From the NCBI GenBank assembly GCA_020435085.1, contig JAGRAB010000220.1:1-6107 (forward strand): a stretch of DNA of 6,107 bases, given 5' to 3'. Below, piece after piece: positions 1 to 6,107 of the stretch. Numbering within the stretch: position 1 is the stretch's first letter; every line of letters begins with the position of its first letter. Under the pieces are notes generated by a model, which worked only from the letters and a program-made list of their open reading frames with translations, did no database searches and was not told the DNA's origin. Source of the DNA: Bdellovibrionales bacterium. Its GTDB lineage: Bacteria; Bdellovibrionota; Bdellovibrionia; Bdellovibrionales; UBA1609. Both the position numbers and the translations under genes were made by a program.

Positions 1-242
1 CCATGGATCACCATTATCTACCTCCTCCTCTCGAGTATAAGTCGATTCCCTCTCAAGAAATCATTTATGCTCGATTTATGGGCTCTCCCGCAATTGGCCC
101 CATGAAAGTCTATCCTGCTGCTGAAGGCTTTGCCCTCGAACAAAGACGAAAGCTCAAGGGCCCCACTCTCGAAATCTACACAGTGCAACGCAATTCAAAT
201 ATGACGACGGAATATTTATTCTTCTTAGAGCCTATGCATTGA
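1..242 (+). CDS. GyrI-like/SOUL-type effector-binding domain protein, C-terminal fragment (5' end outside window)
   Basis: The reading frame is open to the left edge and ends at TGA 240-242, so this is the last ~79 residues of a longer protein; the first Met (base 3) need not be the start. What is seen is a segment GSPAIGPMKVYP, then a helix-like charged stretch, then LKGPTLEIYT and MTTEYLFFLEP close to the stop. A 'GxP..G..KVYP ... GP.lEIY ... TEYLFPLE' pattern is typical of the C-terminal half of GyrI-like/AraC-effector-binding (SOUL-fold) domains, which bind small hydrophobic or cationic ligands and occur alone or fused to regulators. Whether a DNA-binding domain precedes it cannot be seen. 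The gene lies 90 bases upstream of the aminopeptidase on the same strand; co-transcription is possible but not shown. Assignment is from pattern memory, moderately sure; the CDS itself is very likely real. Confidence 0.62.
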   Translation, partial: MDHHYLPPPLEYKSIPSQEIIYARFMGSPAIGPMKVYPAAEGFALEQRRKLKGPTLEIYTVQRNSNMTTEYLFFLEPMH

Positions 243-264
243 CCCAAGAATCCGTCGAAGGTAC

Positions 265-292
265 CACTTATATTAATTCTAAAAAATAAGTG
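265..292. repeat. Inverted repeat CACTTAT-N14-ATAAGTG upstream of the aminopeptidase gene
   Basis: Two perfect 7-base arms (265-271 and 286-292) flank a 14-base AT-rich spacer. The arm centres lie 21 bases apart, about two helical turns. The dyad lies in the 90-base gap between the GyrI-like gene end and the aminopeptidase start. It could be an operator for a dimeric regulator, since a TATATT -10-like hexamer (269-274) overlaps the left arm. It could also be a weak hairpin after the upstream gene, but the loop is large and no T-run follows. Function is not established. Confidence 0.35.
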
Positions 293-332
293 TTCATCCG
301 ACTGACAAATCATTTAAAAACGGAGAATTTTC

Positions 333-3011
333 ATGAAAGTTTTTGTTCGAGTTATTACTGCTCTTCTAATTGGATTTTTTATTTTAAAATGTGCCTCAGC
401 ACCAAAGCCAGAACAGTTCACACCTCAAGAGTCTCCACGCCTTTCAGAAAAAGAAGCTCAGTTTCGAGCCAAGCAAGTTCAAAATGTAAAATATGATTTA
501 TTTTTTGATTTAACTCAAAACGAAGCCTACTCAGGAAACGTCACCCTCAACTTTGATCTCACCGCAAAATATAATGGCCTTCGTATTGATTTTTATGATG
601 GCTCTATTGAAACTGTTGAGCTTAATGGACAACCTATTTCTGTCAGCTACAATCAGCATTATTTATTTTTAAATCCTGACCAACTCACAACAGGTCCTAC
701 ACAAATTAAAATTCAATTCTCACGAAAATATTCCCAGGATGGTGATGGCCTTCATCATTTTACAGATCCCAAAGATGGTCAACGCTACCTCTATACAAAT
801 CTTGAGCCCTTTGATGCCAACAAAGTCTTTCCTTGCTTTGACCAGCCCGATGTAAAAGCTAATTATAAAATGAAAGTAAAAACTCCAAAAAATTGGCAAG
901 TGATTACCTCAGTTCGAGAAGAAAAGGTTGAAAAAGAAGAGAAAGGTTTTGACCTTTGGTCGTTTCCTTTTAGTGCGAAATTTTCTACATACATTTGGTC
1001 GCTTCATGCAGGCCCCTATCATGTCTGGAAGGATACCGCCGGAGACATTCCTCTTCGTCTATTTGCACGAAAAAGCCTGGCCAGCTACGTGAAGGAAAAA
1101 GATTGGTTTCAATTTACCAAAGAAGGGCTTGCTTTCTATAATCAATATTTTGACTACAAATACCCTTTTAAAAAATATGATCAATTGATTGTGCCTGAAT
1201 TTGGCCCTGGGGCTATGGAAAACGTCGCCGCTGTCACATTTAATGAAAGATTTGTTTCTCGAGGAGTCAAAACTCAAAAAGAACGTCAAAATCTCAGTAA
1301 TGTGATTCTTCATGAAATGGCTCATATGTGGTTTGGTGATCTTGTGACAATGAAGTGGTGGAACGACCTCTGGCTCAATGAAAGTTTCGCAACTTATATG
1401 GCAGCACTTGCTCAATCATCGACAGGAGAGTTTAAAGAGCAAGCTTGGATCGATTTTAATGGAACAAAAGGTTGGGCATACTGGGAAGACCAACTCGTTA
1501 CCACGCATCCTATTGAGGCGATTGTTCCCAATACCGATCAGGCGATGGCTAACTTTGATGGAATTACCTATGGAAAAGGGGCTTCTTCATTAAAGCAATT
1601 GGCTTACTTTATTGGTCCTGAAAATTTTCAAAAAGGCGTTCAAAATTATTTTAAAAAATATGCTGAAAAAAATACGGAACTCAAAGACTTCATGGAAACT
1701 CTCGATGCTCAAACAGAGAAAGATCTCAAGTCCTGGCAAAAACTTTGGCTACAAACCTCTGGGGTCAATACTATTTTTGCCGACTTTTCTTGCAAAAACG
1801 ATAAAATTACCTTCTTTCAACTCAAGCAATCTGCACCTACAGAGCATAGTCATATTCGTCCGCACGCTCTCCAAGTGGCATTGCTCAACGATCATCAGGG
1901 GCAGTACAAAGTTGACGAAGTTATCAAAGCCTATGTGACAACGAAAGAAACAGATCTCAATGAAGTGATTGGAAAAAAATGCCCTGACATTGTTTATCCT
2001 AATTATGATGACCATGATTACATAAAGGTCACACTGGATTCACAAAGTTTAGGTAACCTTAAGCATGGAATATCAAAAGTGGAGAGTCGTTTTTTAAGAA
2101 AAATGTTGTGGTCTTCACTTTGGGATATGGTTGTCTATGCTCAATTAAGCTTTGAGGCTTATGGTGATATTGTTCTCACTGGAAGTTTGAGAAACGAGAA
2201 AGATCCATTTATTTTGAGAGATCTTTTAATGACTTTTAATGGGCGTGGTGAAAGCTCTCCTTCAGTTATTAATTTTTATAAATTTAAAGAAAATGGCAAA
2301 TCTTCTACCTACTCACAGTTTATTAATCGGTATGAAAGCCTTCTTTGGAACCGCTTAAGAACAGCTCCCGCAGGCTCTGAGTTGCAAAAAATATTTTTCT
2401 CAGCCTATGTTAACTCTGGTGAATCACCAGCAGCTCAAAATCATCTTCTTAATATTCTTAATGGCAAAACAAAATTTCCTGGCCTTGCCATCGATCAAGA
2501 TAAGCGTTGGGATATCATTTCACGACTCGCCTCGCTTGGTCATCGTCAATCAAAAACTTTGATTGCTGCTGAGTCGAAAAAAGATCAAACCCATACAGGT
2601 CGATTGAATAAAATTTCAGCTGAAGCCTCCCTTCCCGACTGGAAGTCAAAAATCAAATGGATCAATAAATTTACTCAACCGGAAACAAAAGAAAGTGATG
2701 CTGTTTTAAGAACTGCCATTTACAGCCTTTTTCCTGTGAATCAAACGGATCTGCGTACAAAGTTCTCAGAGGAATTTTATCCAAAGCTTCTCGAGCTCAA
2801 TAATGGGAAAGAGGTTAACCGTGCAAGAGCTTTTACTGTTCTCACTCCAAATGAATGCGTGAATAATACGGGAAAGCTCGAACAATTTATTGATGAACAT
2901 CCTCAGTTGAAACCTGTGGTCTTAAAGCAACTACGAGTCATCAATCAACAATATGGTCGTTGTCGCAAAGCCATTGAGCTCGCTCGCTCCAAAAAGTTTG
3001 GTGCCAATTAA
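333..3011 (+). CDS. pepN: Exported M1-family zinc aminopeptidase N (probable lipoprotein)
   Basis: An 892-residue M1 (gluzincin) aminopeptidase that removes N-terminal residues from peptides. The start is ATG 333, preceded by GGAG at 322-325 with 7-base spacing. Residues 1-19 are a basic-hydrophobic signal segment leading to Cys20 (FFILKC). The lipobox is atypical because Lys19 sits at -1; an alternative signal peptidase I site after ASA (residue 23) is possible but would put Pro at +1. An N-terminal beta domain (~45-235) contains the M1-typical CFDQPDVKANYKMKV stretch. The catalytic domain (~240-470) has the GAMEN exopeptidase motif at 293-297, HEMAH at 327-331 and Glu350, giving zinc ligands His327, His331 and Glu350, general base Glu328, and transition-state Tyr413 in ITYGKGAS. 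An ERAP1-like helical C-terminal region follows (~520-870). HEMAHMWFGDLVTMKWW and ITYGKGASSLKQL resemble the Streptomyces lividans-type PepN subgroup more than E. coli PepN. All key residues are intact. The signal suggests periplasmic or outer-membrane action on external or envelope peptides. Confidence 0.93.
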   Translation: MKVFVRVITALLIGFFILKCASAPKPEQFTPQESPRLSEKEAQFRAKQVQNVKYDLFFDLTQNEAYSGNVTLNFDLTAKYNGLRIDFYDGSIETVELNGQPISVSYNQHYLFLNPDQLTTGPTQIKIQFSRKYSQDGDGLHHFTDPKDGQRYLYTNLEPFDANKVFPCFDQPDVKANYKMKVKTPKNWQVITSVREEKVEKEEKGFDLWSFPFSAKFSTYIWSLHAGPYHVWKDTAGDIPLRLFARKSLASYVKEKDWFQFTKEGLAFYNQYFDYKYPFKKYDQLIVPEFGPGAMENVAAVTFNERFVSRGVKTQKERQNLSNVILHEMAHMWFGDLVTMKWWNDLWLNESFATYMAALAQSSTGEFKEQAWIDFNGTKGWAYWEDQLVTTHPIEAIVPNTDQAMANFDGITYGKGASSLKQLAYFIGPENFQKGVQNYFKKYAEKNTELKDFMETLDAQTEKDLKSWQKLWLQTSGVNTIFADFSCKNDKITFFQLKQSAPTEHSHIRPHALQVALLNDHQGQYKVDEVIKAYVTTKETDLNEVIGKKCPDIVYPNYDDHDYIKVTLDSQSLGNLKHGISKVESRFLRKMLWSSLWDMVVYAQLSFEAYGDIVLTGSLRNEKDPFILRDLLMTFNGRGESSPSVINFYKFKENGKSSTYSQFINRYESLLWNRLRTAPAGSELQKIFFSAYVNSGESPAAQNHLLNILNGKTKFPGLAIDQDKRWDIISRLASLGHRQSKTLIAAESKKDQTHTGRLNKISAEASLPDWKSKIKWINKFTQPETKESDAVLRTAIYSLFPVNQTDLRTKFSEEFYPKLLELNNGKEVNRARAFTVLTPNECVNNTGKLEQFIDEHPQLKPVVLKQLRVINQQYGRCRKAIELARSKKFGAN

Positions 3012-3068
3012 AAAAGGTTCCAGGTCCTATTTCAGTATGCAGTGCGTACTGATACAGGACTTGGAACC
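3010..3068 (-). terminator. Long palindromic intrinsic terminator between convergent genes
   Basis: Bases 3016-3068 form a near-perfect palindrome: 26-base arms around base 3042, with 22 of 26 Watson-Crick pairs, beginning GGTTCCA and ending TGGAACC. On the minus strand the hairpin is followed directly by TTTTTT (complement of 3010-3015), the classic Rho-independent layout, so it should terminate the minus strand gene ending at 3032. On the + strand the hairpin forms equally well (two of the four imperfect pairs become G-U), but AAATTAGG follows with no T-run, so it is at best a hairpin end for the aminopeptidase mRNA. The palindrome begins 4 bases after the aminopeptidase stop and contains the stop codon and last 11 codons of the minus strand gene. 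Confidence 0.85.
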
Positions 3069-3610
3069 AAATTAGGAATTAAATTAAGCAAAGCTCCAGC
3101 TTCAAGTTCTGAGAATGTCGACTCTTCATACTTATAGCTTTTGCCGAATAGGTCTCCTTTTGTGAGTTTGTCAAAAGGGATAATCTGTATTCCCCAATTT
3201 TTTGAATCTGCTTGCTTCCACATATCTAGTAGATACTCATCAAGCGGAATGATAACTGCAGTATCACTATAGTCAAAATCTAAAACCCATCCTTGATAAT
3301 AAGCGAAGGCATGAAAGGACCATAAAACTTCATGTTGACTCCTCTCACCTCTCGCATGTTGAGGGCGAATAGGGGCAAGAGGTGCTCTTTGATGATAGAT
3401 ATAAACAAAATAGAAGTTGGAAATATTTATTTCATTCTCAATCAATCTTTGTCGAAACCTCCAGACATTATCGGAGCATTGAAATTTTTGATAATCTTTC
3501 GTCCATGATATTTGAAAGGTCTCTTCAATCCCTAAGGGCAGTGATGCCAAAGTTAATGAAGAAAATAAAAAAATGAGACAAAAAATAAATACTTGAATGA
3601 GATTTTTCAT
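3032..3610 (-). CDS. Exported protein N-terminal glutamine amidohydrolase (NTAQ1)-like protein
   Basis: A 192-residue protein starting at ATG 3608-3610, with AAGGG at 3620-3624 as a plausible ribosome site 9 bases upstream. Residues 1-22 form a signal peptide: Lys2, a hydrophobic core, and likely cleavage after TLA (residue 22). The mature part carries the signature of the NTAQ1 family (N-terminal Gln amidase, papain-like fold): C45-S-D-N-V-W50, then PQHAR (83-87), LWSFH with His100, and LDFD with Asp111. Against human NTAQ1 these align with C28-E-E-N-I-W, KQQAR, IWDYH (His81) and YDLD (Asp97), in the same order and at similar spacing, so Cys45-His100-Asp111 is the predicted triad. The known family deamidates N-terminal Gln to Glu in the cytosol; export here is unusual, so the substrate is unknown, and a secreted glutamine deamidase or cysteine hydrolase is inferred. 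The last 11 residues lie in the palindromic terminator. Family assignment is from motif memory; the CDS is solid. Confidence 0.72.
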   Translation of the reverse strand: MKNLIQVFIFCLIFLFSSLTLASLPLGIEETFQISWTKDYQKFQCSDNVWRFRQRLIENEINISNFYFVYIYHQRAPLAPIRPQHARGERSQHEVLWSFHAFAYYQGWVLDFDYSDTAVIIPLDEYLLDMWKQADSKNWGIQIIPFDKLTKGDLFGKSYKYEESTFSELEAGALLNLIPNLVPSPVSVRTAY

Positions 3611-3638
3611 GCCACTCTGCCCTTCCCTATCGAATACC

Positions 3639-3666
3639 TATATAGATAGAAAGGCACTAAAAACAA
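3639..3666 (-). promoter_or_regulatory. Candidate sigma70-type promoter of the NTAQ1-like gene
   Basis: On the minus strand, TTGTTT (complement of 3661-3666) and TATATA (complement of 3639-3644) are separated by 16 bases. A transcript would start near 3632 and give a leader of about 22 bases containing the AAGGG ribosome site. The -10 is good but the -35 matches only TTG of the consensus. The region also overlaps the weak terminator candidate at 3659-3680, so one of the two readings may be wrong. Confidence 0.33.
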
Positions 3667-3680
3667 AGAGTGTCTTTTGT
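3659..3680 (-). terminator. Weak candidate terminator downstream of aconitase
   Basis: On the minus strand, ACAAAAGA (complement of 3673-3680), loop CAC, and TCTTTGT (complement of 3663-3669) can form a 7-pair stem with one bulged A, running into a T-run (down to 3659). The stem is AT-rich and lies about 93 bases after the aconitase stop, so it is a weak candidate. No better hairpin plus T-run is seen between the aconitase and the next minus strand gene. Confidence 0.28.
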
Positions 3681-3703
3681 AACCATTAAAAGTGTCTAAA
3701 TTT

Positions 3704-3726
3704 CATATATAAACTTTATATATATG
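3704..3726. repeat. AT-only dyad in the aconitase/NTAQ1-like intergenic gap
   Basis: CATATATA (3704-3711) and TATATATG (3719-3726) are perfect inverted arms around a 7-base spacer. There is no T-run on either side, so it does not look like a terminator. It may be a regulator site or simply low-complexity AT sequence in the 162-base gap (3611-3772). Confidence 0.3.
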
Positions 3727-3772
3727 ACGACAATTATCCAACTATTACCAATCTGTAAGGTCAAATCTCTAA

Positions 3773-6034
3773 TTAATCTTTTTGTCGCAATTTATTTAAC
3801 GCCGAACCTGCTTTAAACCATTCAATTTGTTCTGCATTAAATGAATGTTTCGCTTGAATTTTGTCCACTGAACCATCGGCATGAGTGAGAGTCACTGTCA
3901 GCGGTTTTCCGGGAGCAAATTGACTCAAGCTCTCGACTCCCACTTTGTCATCAGCTTTGACTTTTGAATAATCTGCAGGGTTTGCAAATGTCAGAGCCAA
4001 CACACCTTGCTTCTTTAAATTGGTTTCATGAATTCGTGCAAAACTTTTTACCATGACCATAAGACAGCCAAGAAACCGCGGGCTCATTGCCGCATGCTCA
4101 CGGCTACTTCCCTCACCGTAGTTCTCATCTCCAAAAATCACCCAAGGTTGACCTTTTGCTTTATAAGCTCGAGCCACCTCATGAGGGGCTTTTGTTTCAT
4201 GAGTGAAAATATTTGTGGCTGTTCCTGGCTCTTTGGTAAACTCATTGGTTCCACCAAGAAGCATGTTTCCAGAAATATTATCTAAATGACCTCGATACTT
4301 TAACCAAGGCCCCGCCGGAGAAATATGATCTGTTGTACACTTACCCACTGCCTTAAAGAGCACCAACATATCTTTCATGTCTTTGCCGTCCCATGGTTTA
4401 AACGGCTCTAATAATTGTAAGCGATCCGATTGAGGAGCTACTTTCACCTCTGTGCCCTTTCCTTGCGGAGCTTGATAAGCTTCAGGATCAGAGACATAAC
4501 CTGACTCAGGAAGCTCAGGGGCTTGTGGCGGCTGTAATTTTAATTTTTTTCCATTCGTTAATTCAACCTCATCTGTCATTGGATTAAAGTCAATTTTACC
4601 AGACAATCCTACTGCCATTGTAATTTCAGGACTGGCAATAAAAGAAAGTGTTTCAGGGTTAGAGTCATTTCGACCACGAAAGTTTCTGTTAAAGCTATTG
4701 ATAATTGTATTGGTTTCACCTTTTTTGAAGTCATCGCGCTTCCATTGGCCAATACAAGGACCACAAGCATTCGATAACACTGTTGCACCCACTTCATTAA
4801 GAATTTGCATCTGTCCATCACGTTCAATAGTCTTTTTAATTTGTGACGACCCTGGAGAAACAAGAAATTGCTGAGGCATTTTTCCGCCAGCATCCAAAAC
4901 CTGCTTGGCCACATGAGTGGCACGACCAATATCCTCATAAGAAGAGTTGGTACAAGATCCAATAAGAGCTGCCGATAATTCTTGAGTCCAACCGTTTTGT
5001 TTAACTGCAGCTTTCATTTCACTGATCGATCGAGCGGCATCCGGCGAGTGAGGCCCTGTAATTTGTGGCTCCAGTGTGTTCAAATCAATTTCAATGACTT
5101 CGTCAAAATACTTTTTAGGGTCTTTTTCCACTTCAGGATCTGCTGCCAAGATGTCTTTGTATTTATTGGCAAGATCCGCCAAGGCCCCACGTTTTGTGGC
5201 TCTGAGAAAGCTTTCCATTTTGGCATCGTATGGAAAAATTGAAGTGGTTGCACCCAGTTCTGCACCCATATTGGTAATGGTGCCTTTTCCTGTGCAACTC
5301 AAAGATTTTACACCTTCACCAAAATACTCAACAATTTTATTGGTTCCACCTTTAACCGTTAAAATTCGACAGAGTCTAATAATGACATCTTTAGGAGACG
5401 CCCAACCTTGAAGCTTTCCTTTTAAATGAACACCAATAAGTTTTGGGTTTTTTACTTCCCAACTTAAGCCCGACATCACATCACTGGCATCGGCTCCACC
5501 AACACCAATTGCACACATGCCAAGACCACCAGCATTGGGAGTATGAGAATCTGTTCCAATCATCATTCCACCAGGAAAAGCGTAGTTTTCAAGAACAACC
5601 TGGTGAATGATTCCCGCACCAGGTTTCCAAAAACCCATATTGTAGCGACTGGCTGCACTTGCCAAAAAGTCGAAAACTTCTTTGTTTTCCGCCATGGCTA
5701 CTTTCATATCTGGTGTCAGTCCCTCATAAGCACGAATCAGATGATCACAATGAATTGTCGAAGGCACTGCCGCTTCATCTTTTCCGGCTAACATAAATTG
5801 AAGCACGGCCATTTGGGCTGTGGCATCTTGCATGGCCACACGATCAGGAGCAAGTTCTAAAAAACTTTCCCCACGAGTTAAATCTTGGTTCTTAGGATCG
5901 ACAAGATGTCCAAGCACAACTTTTTCAGCAAGGGTCAAAGGTCTTCCCAGCCGCTCTCGAATCACTTTCAGGTTATTTTGAGTTTTTTGATAAACACGTT
6001 CGACCATTTCTGGGGTTGTTTCGATTTGGGCCAT
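3773..6034 (-). CDS. acn: Aconitate hydratase, mitochondrial-type (aconitase)
   Basis: A 753-residue cytosolic TCA-cycle enzyme that interconverts citrate and isocitrate via cis-aconitate using a [4Fe-4S] cluster. The start ATG (6032-6034) has a strong GAGGAG (6041-6046 on the opposite strand) 6 bases upstream. Cluster ligands are Cys361 (GSCTNSS) and Cys424/Cys427 (NACGPC), with the same spacing as bovine mitochondrial Cys358/421/424. Other active-site counterparts are present: Gln69 (QDATAQ), His98 (HCDH), Asp162-Ser-His164 (TDSHTPN), Arg450 and Arg455 (FNRNFRGRND), and Ser643-Ser644-Arg645 (GEGSSREHAA). The large [4Fe-4S] region spans ~35-480 and the swivel domain ~560-690. Length and motifs place it with the mitochondrial-type class, not the ~890-residue AcnA/IRP1 type or the AcnB type. 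No residue is missing and no frameshift is seen. The next gene on the same strand begins 162 bases downstream, so this is probably its own transcription unit. Confidence 0.96.
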   Translation of the reverse strand: MAQIETTPEMVERVYQKTQNNLKVIRERLGRPLTLAEKVVLGHLVDPKNQDLTRGESFLELAPDRVAMQDATAQMAVLQFMLAGKDEAAVPSTIHCDHLIRAYEGLTPDMKVAMAENKEVFDFLASAASRYNMGFWKPGAGIIHQVVLENYAFPGGMMIGTDSHTPNAGGLGMCAIGVGGADASDVMSGLSWEVKNPKLIGVHLKGKLQGWASPKDVIIRLCRILTVKGGTNKIVEYFGEGVKSLSCTGKGTITNMGAELGATTSIFPYDAKMESFLRATKRGALADLANKYKDILAADPEVEKDPKKYFDEVIEIDLNTLEPQITGPHSPDAARSISEMKAAVKQNGWTQELSAALIGSCTNSSYEDIGRATHVAKQVLDAGGKMPQQFLVSPGSSQIKKTIERDGQMQILNEVGATVLSNACGPCIGQWKRDDFKKGETNTIINSFNRNFRGRNDSNPETLSFIASPEITMAVGLSGKIDFNPMTDEVELTNGKKLKLQPPQAPELPESGYVSDPEAYQAPQGKGTEVKVAPQSDRLQLLEPFKPWDGKDMKDMLVLFKAVGKCTTDHISPAGPWLKYRGHLDNISGNMLLGGTNEFTKEPGTATNIFTHETKAPHEVARAYKAKGQPWVIFGDENYGEGSSREHAAMSPRFLGCLMVMVKSFARIHETNLKKQGVLALTFANPADYSKVKADDKVGVESLSQFAPGKPLTVTLTHADGSVDKIQAKHSFNAEQIEWFKAGSALNKLRQKD

Positions 6035-6107
6035 GACTGTCTCCTCTTTTTTCGATCATCTATACTATGTAAGCCTTTAGAAGATACTCGCCCTTGTCAT
6101 GGGGCGC
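6035..6107 (-). promoter_or_regulatory. Upstream region of aconitase gene with weak promoter candidate
   Basis: These 73 bases hold the aconitase ribosome site (GAGGAG, 6041-6046) and, on the minus strand, a TATAGA -10-like hexamer (complement of 6059-6064). A start near 6052 would give a leader of about 18 bases. No convincing -35 hexamer is seen at 16-18 bases, so the promoter call is weak. At the very edge, CGCCC (6089-6093) and GGGCG (6102-6106) can pair across 8 bases; this may be the end of a neighbouring structure cut by the window. Confidence 0.25.

Noticed and set aside
239..274. TTGACC (239-244) with TATATT (269-274) as a promoter for the aminopeptidase
   Set aside because: The spacer would be 24 bases, too long for a sigma70 promoter, and no better -35 is found for that -10.
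201..289. Possible frameshift extending the first gene to a TAA at 287-289 in another frame
   Set aside because: The annotated frame already ends in the expected TEYLFFLEP family C-terminus; the other frame gives no family-like sequence before that point, so no frameshift is needed.
1059..1415. 118-codon open frame on the minus strand inside the aminopeptidase
   Set aside because: It lies fully within the catalytic-domain coding region with intact M1 motifs; its translation is Cys/His/Phe-rich low-quality sequence typical of an antisense shadow.
4609..4962. 117-codon minus strand frame and several + strand frames inside the aconitase
   Set aside because: They overlap the conserved aconitase Fe-S region out of frame or antisense and show no recognisable domain, so they are shadows.
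6089..6106. GC-rich 5-base hairpin at the right edge as a terminator
   Set aside because: The stem is only 5 pairs with an 8-base loop, no T-run follows on either visible side, and the window ends one base later.
6100..6107. ATG at the right edge as the start of a + strand gene
   Set aside because: No ribosome site precedes it and only two or three codons are visible.

Overview
The window looks like a moderately AT-rich Gram-negative chromosome. Exported proteins, a lipoprotein-type M1 aminopeptidase and a mitochondrial-type aconitase together would fit the Bdellovibrionota or a related deltaproteobacterial-like lineage. That assignment is inference from protein character, not a database match. 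No phage, insertion sequence, CRISPR, rRNA or tRNA is visible.

Layout, left to right. (1) The 3' end of a + strand gene (1-242), probably the end of a GyrI-like/SOUL effector-binding domain protein. (2) A 90-base gap with an inverted repeat (CACTTAT-N14-ATAAGTG). (3) A full-length + strand M1-family zinc aminopeptidase (333-3011) with an export signal. (4) A convergent junction with a 53-base near-perfect palindrome (3016-3068). It forms an intrinsic terminator for the minus strand and also encodes the last 11 residues and stop codon of the next gene. (5) A minus strand gene for a 192-residue exported protein (3032-3610). It carries the Cys-His-Asp signature of the protein N-terminal glutamine amidohydrolase (NTAQ1) family. 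(6) A 162-base gap with AT-rich dyads, a weak terminator candidate and a promoter candidate. (7) A full-length mitochondrial-type aconitase on the minus strand (3773-6034) with all iron-sulfur and active-site residues, then 73 bases of its upstream region.

The aconitase is ordinary TCA-cycle housekeeping. The notable part is the convergent pair at 333-3610. One gene encodes an exported, probably membrane-anchored aminopeptidase. The other encodes an exported relative of an enzyme that deamidates N-terminal glutamine, which in eukaryotes works inside the cell in the Arg/N-degron pathway. Both would act on protein or peptide N-termini outside the cytoplasm, for example in digesting external protein. 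Since the genes are convergent, not an operon, this functional link is only a hypothesis.
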